A stretch of 64,000 nucleotides of DNA from Escarpia spicata (Eukaryota > Annelida > Polychaeta > Sabellida > Siboglinidae), in NCBI GenBank assembly GCA_963995525.1, contig OZ023209.1, positions 32,051,295 through 32,115,294 on the forward strand, given 5' to 3'. Position 1 is the stretch's first letter; every line of letters starts with the position of its first letter. The translations under genes and the position numbers were made by a program. Shown here one piece after another: positions 1 to 10,319 of this stretch. The notes under the pieces were generated by a model. It worked only from the letters and a program-made list of their open reading frames with translations. It was not told the origin of the DNA and did no database searches.

Positions 1-147
1 CTCACGGGTGGTAATCAATTATTAGGAAAGAGTGCAAATGATTTAGCTAACTTCCATACGTTACGTAGGATATCTGCCAGGAGTAGTGTAGTCAATTAAC
101 ATTCCTTGCTTGCTAGGATTGGGCCAAAGTCAAACTACGTGTTGTAG

Positions 148-258
148 ATTATGACGCGTGCAAGTCCAATCCATGCAAGAACAGGGCCATATGTAGCAAA
201 TATAGAAAAAGAGATTATATTTGTAAATGCAGTGGTAATTACGTGGGAAAAAACTGCG
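148..258 (+). CDS. EGF-like exon A, unit 1
   Basis: Acceptor gttgtag precedes a phase-1 exon with six cysteines spaced as in EGF (C-x4-C-x5-C-x9-C-x-C-x8-C), read D-YDACKSNPC onward. The donor is GTGTGT. Compared with the other A exons, three bases are missing just before the donor, removing one valine codon but keeping phase 1. EGF modules act extracellularly in binding; no calcium-binding consensus is evident. Confidence 0.85.
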
Positions 259-501
259 GTGTGTACTGCGTTCATTATGTGGGCTACGGTTGTCTTTTTA
301 AGACATGTTAGCGTTTTCCTCATTCTGAAATTAGTTTGGGTGTATTTTATGTTACTCTAATTGTGGTTATGATGTCAGAAATACAGCTGTATACACACAC
401 ACACTCGCGCGCGCGCTCGCACACACACATATATATACATATGTATATAATATGTTTGTATTAAATAAAAAATAATCCTAGTAACAGACTGTGTCTTGTA
501 G

Positions 502-615
502 ATTACAACGCCTGCAAGTCCAGTCCATGCAAACACGGGGCCACGTGCAACAAAGCTGAAACAAGAGGTTACGTATGCAAATGTAGCGGTAATTACGTGG
601 GAAAGAACTGCGTAG
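502..615 (+). CDS. EGF-like exon B, unit 1
   Basis: A 114-bp phase 1-1 exon after cttgtag, ending TGC-GTA-G with donor GTGAGT. It encodes YNACKSSPCKHGATC followed by a TRGYVCKC half, giving six EGF cysteines. It belongs to the triple-EGF unit with exons A and C. Confidence 0.9.
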   Translation: MTTPASPVHANTGPRATKLKQEVTYANVAVITWERTA

Positions 616-714
616 GTGAGTACTGCGTTGATTCTGTGAGTTGAAATTGTCTCTGTAAGATATGTTTGTATTACATACAATTTTTTATAACAGGAAATGT
701 GTGCAAGCGCCCTG

Positions 715-787
715 ATCTCGACTTCCTCTCCCTATCCCGATCGGGCTACGCGCTGAGCGTGGTGCGATCAGGATAGGGAGTTGAGAT
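715..787. other. Intronic hairpin, unit 1
   Basis: The arms CTCCCTATCCCGATCG (728-743) and CGATCAGGATAGGGAG (765-780) are complementary except for one mismatch. A shorter outer stem (ATCTC with GAGAT) and an inner ACGC/GCGT stem extend it. The same 73-nt structure recurs in every full unit. Confidence 0.75.
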
Positions 788-899
788 ATAGAGACCCTTG
801 TAAATACTCTGGAATAACGGGGGAACAACTTTAGTTGTGATGGTCCTGTGTGTTTAGCTTTAACTAAAAATCAGTTTTAATTTTTTTAATCAGCTTTAT

Positions 900-903
<4 letters not shown>

Positions 904-933
<30 letters not shown>

Positions 934-938
934 GTGTG

Positions 939-990
<52 letters not shown>

Positions 991-1003
991 AACACACACA
1001 CAC
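904..1003. repeat. (AT)n/(AC)n microsatellite, unit 1
   Basis: Alternating AT then AC dinucleotides in the intron before exon C. The matching site in units 2 and 3 is a long pure (AC)n. Confidence 0.9.
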
Positions 1004-1057
1004 TATTAATATTTTTGTATTAACTTAATCTTACCATCTAAGTTCGACGTGTTGTAG

Positions 1058-1171
1058 ATTACGACGCCTGCAAATCGAGTCCATGCAAGCATAGGGCCAC
1101 GTGCAGCAAAGCTGGAGCAAGCGGTTATGTATGCAAATGCAGTGGTAATTACGTGGGAAAGAACTGCGTAG
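1058..1171 (+). CDS. EGF-like exon C, unit 1
   Basis: A 114-bp phase 1-1 exon between acceptor gttgtag and donor GTGAGG. It reads YDACKSSPCKHRATC then KAGASGYVCKC and carries six EGF cysteines. It differs from exon B mainly in the C3-C4 loop. Confidence 0.9.
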   Translation: MTTPANRVHASIGPRAAKLEQAVMYANAVVITWERTA

Positions 1172-1414
1172 GTGAGGTTTGCGTTGACTCTTGGCTCTGT
1201 GGGGTGAGATTGCCTTGAAAGATGTGTGCGTGTTTTTCTTTGCATTGTTTGAATTATGAATACGTATGTATAAAAAAATATATGTTATATGTGATCGATA
1301 TATATATGAATATATGTTTAGTATTGCCGTGTATATTACGATTATTTAATATTGTTTGTGAAGCTTTTGTTACTGTTGCTATTCCGGTGACTATTTTCTT
1401 TGTGTTGTTATTAT

Positions 1415-1445
<31 letters not shown>

Positions 1446-2003
1446 CACTTACACTGTATGTTTAATTTTCCACAGGAAATTCTTTTAATTATTAGAACAT
1501 CTAGTTGACATAAGCAACATAAATAAAGTAGAGGAAGTTTCCAACGTACATTTTTGGGGTATGAGTAAGGTATGACGCTCGCCAGTGGGATCCTTGTAGT
1601 CACATTGGAAAATAGTACATTGGGCAGAAAATGAGGCGTACTAATCTAATGTGTGCATAATTCCCGCCACGTGCATCAACAACGAAATAGGAGTTTAATT
1701 TGTGTGTGAAGCGGTAATGACGCTTGAAAGACATGCGCATTTGAGTTTTTTCAATACACGACAACACTCTGCCGCTCGTGAGAATCATCGAAGGGGTATA
1801 TATGTTGTGATTCGACCCTTTTCTTAGATACATGTGGCGCGGGCGTCTGCACTGCTCTCACGGGTGGTAATCAATTATTAGAAAACAGTGCAAATGATTT
1901 AGCTAACTTCCATACGTTACGTAGGATATCTGCCAGGAGTAGTGTAGTCAACTAACATTCCTTGCTTGCTAGGATTGGGCCCAATTCAAACTACGTGTTG
2001 TAG

Positions 2004-2117
2004 ATTATGACGTGTGCAAGTCCAATCCATGCAAGAACAGGGCCATATGTAGCAAATATAGAAAAAGAGATTATATTTGTAAATGCAGTGGTAATTACGT
2101 GGGAAAAAACTGCGTAG
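2004..2117 (+). CDS. EGF-like exon A, unit 2
   Basis: Same as exon A of unit 1 but with the valine codon before the donor present (114 bp) and an Ala to Val change before the first cysteine (YDVCKSNPC). The donor is GTGTGT, weaker than the GTGAGT of unit 3. Confidence 0.88.
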   Translation: MMTCASPIHARTGPYVANIEKEIIFVNAVVITWEKTA

Positions 2118-2366
2118 GTGTGTACTGCGTTCATTGTGTGGGCTACGGTTGTCTTTTTAAGACATGTTAGCGTTTTTCTCATTCTGAAATTAGTTTGGGT
2201 GTATTTTTTGTTACTCTAATTGTGGTTATGATGTCAGAAATACAGCTGTATACACACACACACACACACTCGCGCGCGCGTGCACACACACATATATATA
2301 TACATATGTATATAATATGTTTGTATTAAATAAAAAATAATCCTAGTAACAGAATGTGTCTTGTAG

Positions 2367-2480
2367 ATTACAACGCCTGCAAGTCCAGTCCATGCAAACA
2401 CGGGGCCACGTGCAACCAAACTGAAACAAGAGGTTACTTATGCAAATGCAGCGGTAATTACGTGGGAAAGAACTGCGTAG
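2367..2480 (+). CDS. EGF-like exon B, unit 2
   Basis: Phase 1-1, 114 bp, donor GTGAGT. It carries three amino-acid changes from the other B exons (CNQTETRGYLC in the C3-C4 region); all six cysteines are kept. Confidence 0.9.
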   Translation: MTTPASPVHANTGPRATKLKQEVTYANAAVITWERTA

Positions 2481-2579
2481 GTGAGTACTGCGTTGATTCT
2501 GTGAGTTGAAATTGTCTCTGTAAGATATGTTTGTATTACATACAATTTGTTATAACAGGAAATGTGTGCAAGCGCCCTG

Positions 2580-2652
2580 ATCTCGACTTCCTCTCCCTAT
2601 CCCGATCGGGCTACGCGCTGAGCGTGGTGCGATCGGGATAGGGAGTTGAGAT
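2580..2652. other. Intronic hairpin, unit 2
   Basis: Perfect 16-bp arms CTCCCTATCCCGATCG / CGATCGGGATAGGGAG around a 21-nt loop that can itself pair (ACGC/GCGT), with an outer ATCTC/GAGAT extension. Confidence 0.8.
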
Positions 2653-2785
2653 ATAGAGACCCTTGTAAATACTCTGGAATAACGGGGGAACAACTTTGAT
2701 TGCGATGGTCCTGTGTGTTTAGCGTTAACTAAAAATCAGTTTTAATTTTGTTAATCAGCTTTATGTGATATATATATTATGTGTG

Positions 2786-2924
<139 letters not shown>

Positions 2925-2979
2925 CTATTAATATGTTTGTATTAACTTAATCCTACCATCTAAGTTCGACGTGTTGTAG

Positions 2980-3093
2980 ATTACGACGCCTGTAAATCGA
3001 ATCCATGCAAGCACAGGGCCACGTGCAGCAAAGCTGGAGCAAGCGGTTATGTATGCAAATGCAGTGGTAATTACGTGGGAAAGAACTGCGTAG
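2980..3093 (+). CDS. EGF-like exon C, unit 2
   Basis: Phase 1-1, 114 bp, donor GTGAGG. A Ser to Asn change (KSNPC) distinguishes it from the other C exons; all six cysteines are kept. Confidence 0.9.
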   Translation: MTTPVNRIHASTGPRAAKLEQAVMYANAVVITWERTA

Positions 3094-3903
3094 GTGAGGT
3101 TTGCGTTGACTCTTGGCTCTGTGGGGTGAGATTGCCTTGAAAGATGTGTGCGTGTTTTACTTTGCATTGTTTGAATTATGAATACCTATGTACAAAATAT
3201 ATGTTATATGTGATCGATATATATAAATATATATTTAGTATAGCCGTGTATATTACGATTATTTAATATTGTTTGTGAAGCTTTTGTTACTGTTGCTATT
3301 CCGGTGACTATTTTCTTTGTGTTGTTATTATTATATATATATTATACACTTACACTGTATGTTTTATTTTCCACAGGAAATTATTTTAATTATTAGAACA
3401 TCTAGTTGATATAAACAATATAAATAAAGTAGAGGAAGTTTCCAACGTACATTTTTGGGGTATGAGTAAGGTATGACGCTCGCCAGTGGGATCCTTGTAG
3501 TCACATAGGAAAATAGTACATTGGGCAGAAAATGAGGCGCACTAATCGAATGTGTGCATAATTCCCGCCACGTGCATCAACAACGAAATAGGAGTTTAAT
3601 TTGTGTGTGAAGCGGTAATGACGCTTGAAAGACATGCGCATTTGAGTTTTTCAATACACGACAACACTCTGCCGCTCGTGAGAATCATCGAAGGGGTATT
3701 TATGTTGTGATTCGACCATTTTCTTAGATACATGTGGCGCGGGCGTCTGCACTGCTCTCACGGGTGGTAATCAATTATTAGGAAACAGTGCAAATGATTT
3801 AGCTAACTTCCATACGTTACGTAGGATATCTGCCAGGAGTAGTGTAGTCAACTAACATTCCTTGCTTGCTAGGATTGGGCCAAAGTCAAACTACGTGTTG
3901 TAG

Positions 3904-4017
3904 ATTATGACGCGTGCAAGTCCAATCCATGCAAGAACAGGGCCATATGTAGCAAATATAGAAAAAGAGATTATATTTGTAAATGCAGTGGTAATTACGT
4001 GGGAAAAAACTGCGTAG
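3904..4017 (+). CDS. EGF-like exon A, unit 3
   Basis: Phase 1-1, 114 bp, six cysteines. This is the only A exon of the array with the consensus donor GTGAGT. Confidence 0.9.
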   Translation: MMTRASPIHARTGPYVANIEKEIIFVNAVVITWEKTA

Positions 4018-4170
4018 GTGAGTACTGCGTTGATTATGTGGGCTACGGTTGTCTTTGTAAGACATGTTAACGATTTCCTCATTCTGAAATTAGTTTGGGT
4101 GTATTTTATGTTACACTAATTGTGGTTATGATGTCAGAAATACAGCTGTATACACACACACGAACACACT

Positions 4171-4215
<45 letters not shown>

Positions 4216-4274
4216 GTATATAATGTGTTTGTATTAAATAACAAATAATCCTAGTAACAGAATGTGTCTTGTAG

Positions 4275-4388
4275 ATTACAACGCCTGCAAGTCCAGTCCA
4301 TGCAAACACGGGGCCACGTGCAACAAAGCTGAAACAAGAGGTTACGTATGCAAATGCAGCGGTAATTACGTGGGAAAGAACTGCGTAG
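4275..4388 (+). CDS. EGF-like exon B, unit 3
   Basis: Phase 1-1, 114 bp, donor GTGAGT. The protein sequence equals exon B of units 1 and 4. Confidence 0.9.
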   Translation: MTTPASPVHANTGPRATKLKQEVTYANAAVITWERTA

Positions 4389-4487
4389 GTGAGTACTGCG
4401 TTGATTCTGTGAGTTGAAATTGTCTCTGTAAGATATGTTTCTTTTACATACAATTTTTTATAACAGGAAATGTGTGCAAGCGCCCTG

Positions 4488-4560
4488 ATCTCGACTTCCT
4501 CTCCCTATCCCGATCGGTCTACGCGCTGAGCGTGGTGCGACCGGGATAGGGAATTGAGAT
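4488..4560. other. Intronic hairpin, unit 3
   Basis: Same 73-nt structure as in units 1, 2 and 4, with one A-C mismatch in the core stem (right arm cgaccggg) and one loop change (GGC to GTC). Confidence 0.75.
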
Positions 4561-4701
4561 ATAGAGACCCTTGTAAATACTTTGGAATAACGGGGGAACA
4601 ACTTTGATTGCGATGGTCCTGTGTGTTTAGCGTTAACTATAAATCAGTTTAAATTTTTTTAATCAGCTTTATGTGATATATATATATATATATTATGTGT
4701 G

Positions 4702-4834
<133 letters not shown>

Positions 4835-4886
4835 TTAATATGTTTGTATTAACTTAATCCTACCATCTAAGTTCGACGTGTTGTAG

Positions 4887-5000
4887 ATTACGACGCCTGC
4901 AAATCTAGTCCATGCAAGCATAGGGCCACGTGCAGCAAAGCTGGAGCAAGCGGTTATGTGTGCAAATGCAGTGGTAATTACGTGGGAAAGATCTGCGTAG
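4887..5000 (+). CDS. EGF-like exon C, unit 3
   Basis: Phase 1-1, 114 bp, donor GTGAGG. Asn to Ile before the sixth cysteine (GKIC); otherwise like exon C of unit 1. Confidence 0.9.
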   Translation: MTTPANLVHASIGPRAAKLEQAVMCANAVVITWERSA

Positions 5001-5240
5001 GTGAGGTTTGCGTTGACTCTTGGCTCTGTGGGGTGAGATTGCCTTGAAAGATGTGTGCGTGTTTTTCTTTCCATTGTTTGAATTATGAATACGTATGTAT
5101 AAAAAAATATATGTTATATGTGATCGATATGTATATGAATATATGTTTAGTATTGCCGTGTATATTACGATTATTTAATATTGTTTGTGAAGCTTTTGTT
5201 ACTGTTGCTATTCCGGTGACTATTTTCTTTGTGTTGTTAT

Positions 5241-5244
<4 letters not shown>

Positions 5245-5311
<67 letters not shown>
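5245..5311. repeat. (AT)n microsatellite, unit 3
   Basis: About 33 AT repeats in the intron after exon C. The same site in units 1, 2 and 4 has far shorter AT runs. Confidence 0.95.
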
Positions 5312-5314
<3 letters not shown>

Positions 5315-5869
5315 CTTACACTGTATGTTTTATTTTCCACAGGAAATTATTTTAATTATTAGAACATCTAGTTGATATAAGCAACATAAATAAAGTAGAG
5401 GATGTTTCTAACGTACATTTTTGGGGTATGAGTAAGGTATGACGCTCGCAAGTGGGATCCTTGTAGTCACATTGGAAAATAGTACATTGGGCAGAAAATG
5501 AGGCGTACTAATCTAATGTGTGCATAATTCCCGCCACGTGCATCAACAACGAAATAGGAGTTTAATTTGTGTGTGAAGCGGTAATGACGCTTGAAAGACA
5601 TGCGCATTTGAGTTTTTCAATACACGACAACACTCTGCCGCTCGTGAGAATCATCGAAGGGGTATTTATGTTGTGATTCGACCCTTTTCTTAGATACATG
5701 TGGCGCGGGCGTCTGCACTGCTCTCACGGGTGGTAATCAATTATTAGAAAAAAGTGCAAATGATTTAGCTAACTTCCATACGTTACGTAGGATATCTGCC
5801 AGGAGTAGTGTAGTCAATTAACATTCCTTGCTTGCTAGGATTGGGCCCAATTCAAACTACGTGTTGTAG

Positions 5870-5983
5870 ATTATGACGCGTGCAAGTCCAATCCATGCAA
5901 GAACAGGGCCATATGTAGCAAATATAGGAAAAGAGATTATATTTGTAAATGCAGTGGTAATTACGTGGGAAAAAACTGCGTAG
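5870..5983 (+). CDS. EGF-like exon A, unit 4
   Basis: Phase 1-1, 114 bp. The protein equals exon A of unit 3 with one synonymous Arg codon change. Donor GTGTGT. Confidence 0.88.
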   Translation: MMTRASPIHARTGPYVANIGKEIIFVNAVVITWEKTA

Positions 5984-6240
5984 GTGTGTACTGCGTTGAT
6001 TATGTGGGCTACGGTTGTCTTTTTAAGACATGTTAGCGTTTTCCTCATTCTGAAATTAGTTTGGGTGTATTTTTTTTAACTCTAATTGTGGTTATGATGT
6101 CAGAAATACAGCTGTATACACACACACGAACACACACACACACTCGCGCGCGCGCGCACACACACATATATATATACATATGTATATATTTTGTTTGTAT
6201 TAAATAAAACATAATCCTAGTAACAGAATGTGTCTTGTAG

Positions 6241-6354
6241 ATTACAACGCCTGCAAGTCCAGTCCATGCAAACACGGGGCCACGTGCAACAAAGCTGAAA
6301 CAAGAGGTTACGTATGCAAATGCAGCGGTAATTACGTGGGAAAGAACTGCGTAG
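6241..6354 (+). CDS. EGF-like exon B, unit 4
   Basis: Phase 1-1, 114 bp, donor GTGAGT. The protein equals exon B of unit 3. Confidence 0.9.
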   Translation: MTTPASPVHANTGPRATKLKQEVTYANAAVITWERTA

Positions 6355-6453
6355 GTGAGTACTGCGTTGATTCTGTGAGTTGAAATTGTCTCTGTAAGAT
6401 ATGTTTCTTTTACATACAATTTTTTATAACAGGAAATGTGTGCAAGCGCCCTG

Positions 6454-6526
6454 ATCTCGACTTCCTCTCCCTATCCCGATCGGGCTACGCGCTGAGCGTG
6501 GTGCGATCGGGATAGGGAGTTGAGAT
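6454..6526. other. Intronic hairpin, unit 4
   Basis: Core arms perfectly complementary over 16 bp, as in unit 2. Confidence 0.8.
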
Positions 6527-6758
6527 ATAGAGACCCTTGTAAATACTCTGGAATAACGGGGGAACAACTTTGATTGCGATGGTCCAGTGTATTTAGCGTT
6601 AACTAAAAATCAGTTTTAATTTTTTTAATCAGCTTTATGTGATATATATTATGTGTGTATATATATATATACATATATATATACACACACACACACGCAC
6701 ACACTATTAATATGTTTGTATTAACTTAATCCTACCATCTAAGTTCGACGTGTTGTAG

Positions 6759-6872
6759 ATTACGACGCCTGCAAATCGAGTCCATGCAAGCACAGGGCCA
6801 CGTGCAGCAAAGCTGGAGCAAGCGGTTATGTATGCAAATGCAGTGGTAATTACGTGGGAAAGAACTGCGTAG
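6759..6872 (+). CDS. EGF-like exon C, unit 4
   Basis: Phase 1-1, 114 bp, donor GTGAGG. The protein equals exon C of unit 1. Confidence 0.9.
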   Translation: MTTPANRVHASTGPRAAKLEQAVMYANAVVITWERTA

Positions 6873-7543
6873 GTGAGGTTTGCGTTGACTCTTGGCTCTG
6901 TGGGGTGAGATTGCCTTGAAAGATGTGTGCGTGTTTTTCTTTGCATTGTTTGAATTATGAATACGTATGTACAAAATATATGTTACATGTGATCGATATG
7001 TATATGAATATATGTTTAGTATTGCCGTGTATATTACGATTATTTAATATTGTTTGTGAAGCTTTTATTTCTGTTGCTATTACGGTGACTATTTTCTTTG
7101 TGTTGTTATTATTATATATATATATATTATATATACTTACATTGTATGTTTTATTTTCCACAGGAAATTATTTAAATTATTAGAACATCTAGTTGACATA
7201 AGCAACATAAATAAAGTAGAGGAAGTTTCCAACGTACATTTTTGGGGTATGAGTAAGGTATGACGCTCGCCAGTGGGATACTTGTAGTCACATTGGAAAA
7301 TAGTATATTGGGCAGAAATTGAGGCGTACTAATCGAATGTGTGCATAATTCCCGCCACGTGCATCAACAACGAAATATGAATTTTATTTGTGTGTGAAGC
7401 GGTAATGACGCTTGAAAGACATGCGCATTTTTGTTTTTCAATACACGACAACACTCTGCCGCTCGTGAGAATCATCGAAGGGGTATTTATGTTGTGATTC
7501 GACCCTTTTCTTAGATACATGTGGCGCTTGCGTCTGCACTGCT

Positions 7544-8537
7544 CTCACGGGTGGTAATCAATTATTAGGAAACAGTGCAAATGATTTAGCTAACTTCCAT
7601 ACGTTACGTAGGATATCTGCCAGACTGTGTCTTGTAGATTACAACGCCTGCAAGTCCAGTCCATGCAAACATGAGGCCACGTGCAACAAAGCTGGAGCAA
7701 GCGGTTATGTGTGCAAATGCAGTGGTAATTACGTGGGAAAGAACTGCGTAGGTGAGATTTGCGTTGACTCTTGGCTCTGTGGGATGAGATTGCCTTGAAA
7801 GATGTGTGCGTGTTTTCTATGTGATGTATTGTTTGAATTTTGAATATGTATGTATAAAATATATTTTATATATGATCTCTATACATATAAATATATATTT
7901 AGTATTGCCGTGTATATTACTAGTATTTAATATTGTTTGTGATGCTTTTGTTACTGTTACTATTGCGGTTACTATTTTACCTTTTTATTATTATATATAT
8001 ATATATATAATTTACATATGTTAAATTTTTCACAGGAAATTATGTTATTATTAGAACATCTAGTTGACATAAGCAACATTAATAAACTGGAGGAAGATTC
8101 CCGCGTTCGTTTTTATAGGGTATGAGTAAGGTATGACGCTCGCCAGTGGAATCCTTGTAGTAAGTAAATAGTAAATGATTGCAGTACATTGGGCAGAATT
8201 TGAGGCGTACAAATCGAACGTGTGCAGGATTCCCGCCACGTGTATCAACAACGGAATGCGAGTTTAGTTTGTGTGTGCTGCAGTAATAACGCGCGAAAGA
8301 CATGCGCATTTGAGTATTTCACTACACGGCAACACTCTGCCACTCGTGAGAATCATCGAATGGTATTTATGTTGAGATTCGACCTGTTTTAGATACACGT
8401 GGCGCGGACGTCTGCACTGTTCTCACTGGTGGTACTGTCGAGTCAGTTATTAGGAAACAGTGCAACTGATTCAGCTAACTTCCATGCGTTACGTATGGTA
8501 TCTGTCAGGAGTAGTGCAGTCAACTAAAATCCCTGTG
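7544..8537 (+). repeat. Partial fifth unit with flanking intron
   Basis: It starts with the unit boundary motif but jumps at about 7622 from the intron upstream of exon A to the last bases of the intron upstream of exon B, losing exon A. After its single exon, the C-type downstream intron runs on to the next boundary motif (8422, diverged) and stops at about 8537, where a SINE-like sequence begins. Confidence 0.85.
7638..7751 (+). CDS. EGF-like exon, unit 5 (B/C hybrid)
   Basis: Phase 1-1, 114 bp. The first half matches exon B (YNACKSSPC, CNK) and the second half matches exon C (AGASGYVCKC). The downstream intron is also C-type. All six cysteines are kept, so the recombination left a usable module. 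Confidence 0.9.
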   Translation: MTTPASPVHANMRPRATKLEQAVMCANAVVITWERTA

Positions 8538-8815
8538 CGGCGGTGTTGAACCTTGGGCAAGTTCGTTTACTCTACGTTGCTTCAGTTCACTCAGCTGTAT
8601 GCATGAGTACCTGGCTTAAGGGAGTGGTGGATAATTATATACGAATAGTCTTCGTGCATTAATTGCAGCGTGGCTGAATGCTTCCCCGAGAAGTCGAGAT
8701 GGTGTTCGATTGAACAGGTCTGCAAGGGAATAAAGTGTAATGCAATCTGAGCTATCCTGAGGACTGGATATTGCGCTTTATAAGACCTTACCTTTACTTT
8801 TTTTACTTTTACTTT
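8538..8815 (+). mobile_element. SINE-like repeat
   Basis: The segment has phrases common to tRNA-derived SINE tails of marine invertebrates (ttcactcagctgtatgcatg, atgagtacctggc, and a tail atattgcgctttataag followed by a T-rich run). A GGTGTTCGATT stretch resembles a pol III B box. It abruptly replaces unit-5 intron homology. The family is assigned from memory of such tails, not by a search. Confidence 0.5.
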
Positions 8816-9319
8816 GTTCCTCTACCCTCAACCTACCCAGCTTAGTAATTTGAAAAAGGAATTCTGCTGTGTTGAACTTGGGAACATTTTTGAATATCAA
8901 AGGGCATTGTGGTTAAATCAGCCCGCCTCATCAGTGTTGCAAATAGAGCTTGCTTTGAAATTAGGTGTTTTGCTTACCAATTGAACATACCCCAAATTGC
9001 GGATGTTGTTGCTGGCTAACTAAACACAATTTTACGCGCTGTGTACTTTCATCATAGTTATTTCATTCTTAGAAACTTTGCATTAAATTATATCTGAAAC
9101 ACTGGGAACAGAATGCTTCTTTTTACATGTATTATTTGTGTTGTTGATTGCATTGGTTAATGATAACTATTTTGCATTTTTTTGACGTTACTATATGTGT
9201 TTTTACGATATGTCCAGAATATAAACACACTTTGTTTGTATTAACATATAAATCACCGTAACTACAATAATCTAGGGAAAATGTTCATTTCTAGTCAGGT
9301 ACCTGAGTAACTTGATGGG
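8816..9319. other. Intron; orphan copy of an EGF-exon upstream intron end
   Basis: No gene seen. 9222-9286 resembles 17394-17488, the intron end just upstream of an EGF exon (shared cactttgtttgtattaaca, accgtaactacaa, ending ttctag), but no EGF exon follows at 9287. Confidence 0.5.
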
Positions 9320-10175
9320 GACATACCGGATAAAAGCATAACTTTTCTGGTGCATCCTTGAACAATAAGATTAAACTTTTTGATCGGAGTCAGCATCTTT
9401 TTGGGTGGGTCCATAAGTGTTCGCCCCCCTTTGAATATATATATATATATATTACTATATTTCTTCCAGGGGATGTGGTATAGACCGGATAAAAGCGCCA
9501 ACTATTTTTGTTACTTCATTAAACAATAATATTTCACGTTTTGATTGGAGGTTACAAAAAAGGTGGGTCCATAATTTTGTTGCCCCTTATTGAACCGAAA
9601 TGTGCCTTTTTACTGGATGGTGGATTATATGTTGTTTATTGAATAAAAGCACCAACTTGTTTTGCTGCTTCCTTCCAACAATATGTCATTGTTTCATCAG
9701 AATTAGCATACATATTGGGTGTGTCCATCATTTCTCACCCCATCCCCACTAAATCTTTAGCCCTATGCCGTTTTATTACACTTCCCCATGACATGTTACA
9801 GACCGGACATGTGTATCATATTTGTGACTGTTTCCCGTAACATTGATAGTTCTTGTTTGTTATTGGCGTCAGCACATTGTAGATGGGTCCATGCATTTTA
9901 ACCCTCCCATTGAACCGACATATGTCGTTTTACTTTTTTTTCAATTTAAAGCACCATATGTTTGTTGCTCCTTCAATAGAAACATTTCACGTTTTGATCG
10001 GTGTCAGTAAAAATTTGGGGGTTCATTGTTCACCCTCGCTGAAGTAAATGCCGCTCTACTGAATTTGTTTCACGGGATATGTAACAAACCGGAAAAAAAA
10101 CACCACATTTTCGCTATTTCTTTGAACAATACGTTTTAACTTTTTAATCGAAGTTAGCACATTTTGGATGCATCC
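9320..10175. repeat. Degenerate ~155-bp tandem repeat
   Basis: About six diverged copies begin near 9325, 9484, 9640, 9800, 9940 and 10090. Each has a block like gaccggataaaagcaccaac, a block like ttttgatcggagtcagcac, and gggtgggtccat followed by a C-rich run. Copies differ by many substitutions and small indels, so this is an old satellite. Confidence 0.75.
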
Positions 10176-10319
10176 ATGGACCCTAATTATCAGTTTGATA
10201 AATCATACCTTCCCGGAATTGAGGAAAGCCAGCATCACAAGGAAAGCTTCCTTGCGGTAAACATCGCCCGTACGATCGAAGCACTGGGCAAATATTAGTG
10301 CAACAACAATGATAAATCG

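Noticed and set aside
1222..1488. Plus-strand frames of 86-103 codons after exon C in the units (also 5051, 6923)
   Set aside because: They run through exon-adjacent intron and (AT)n; length varies with the microsatellite and there is no domain.
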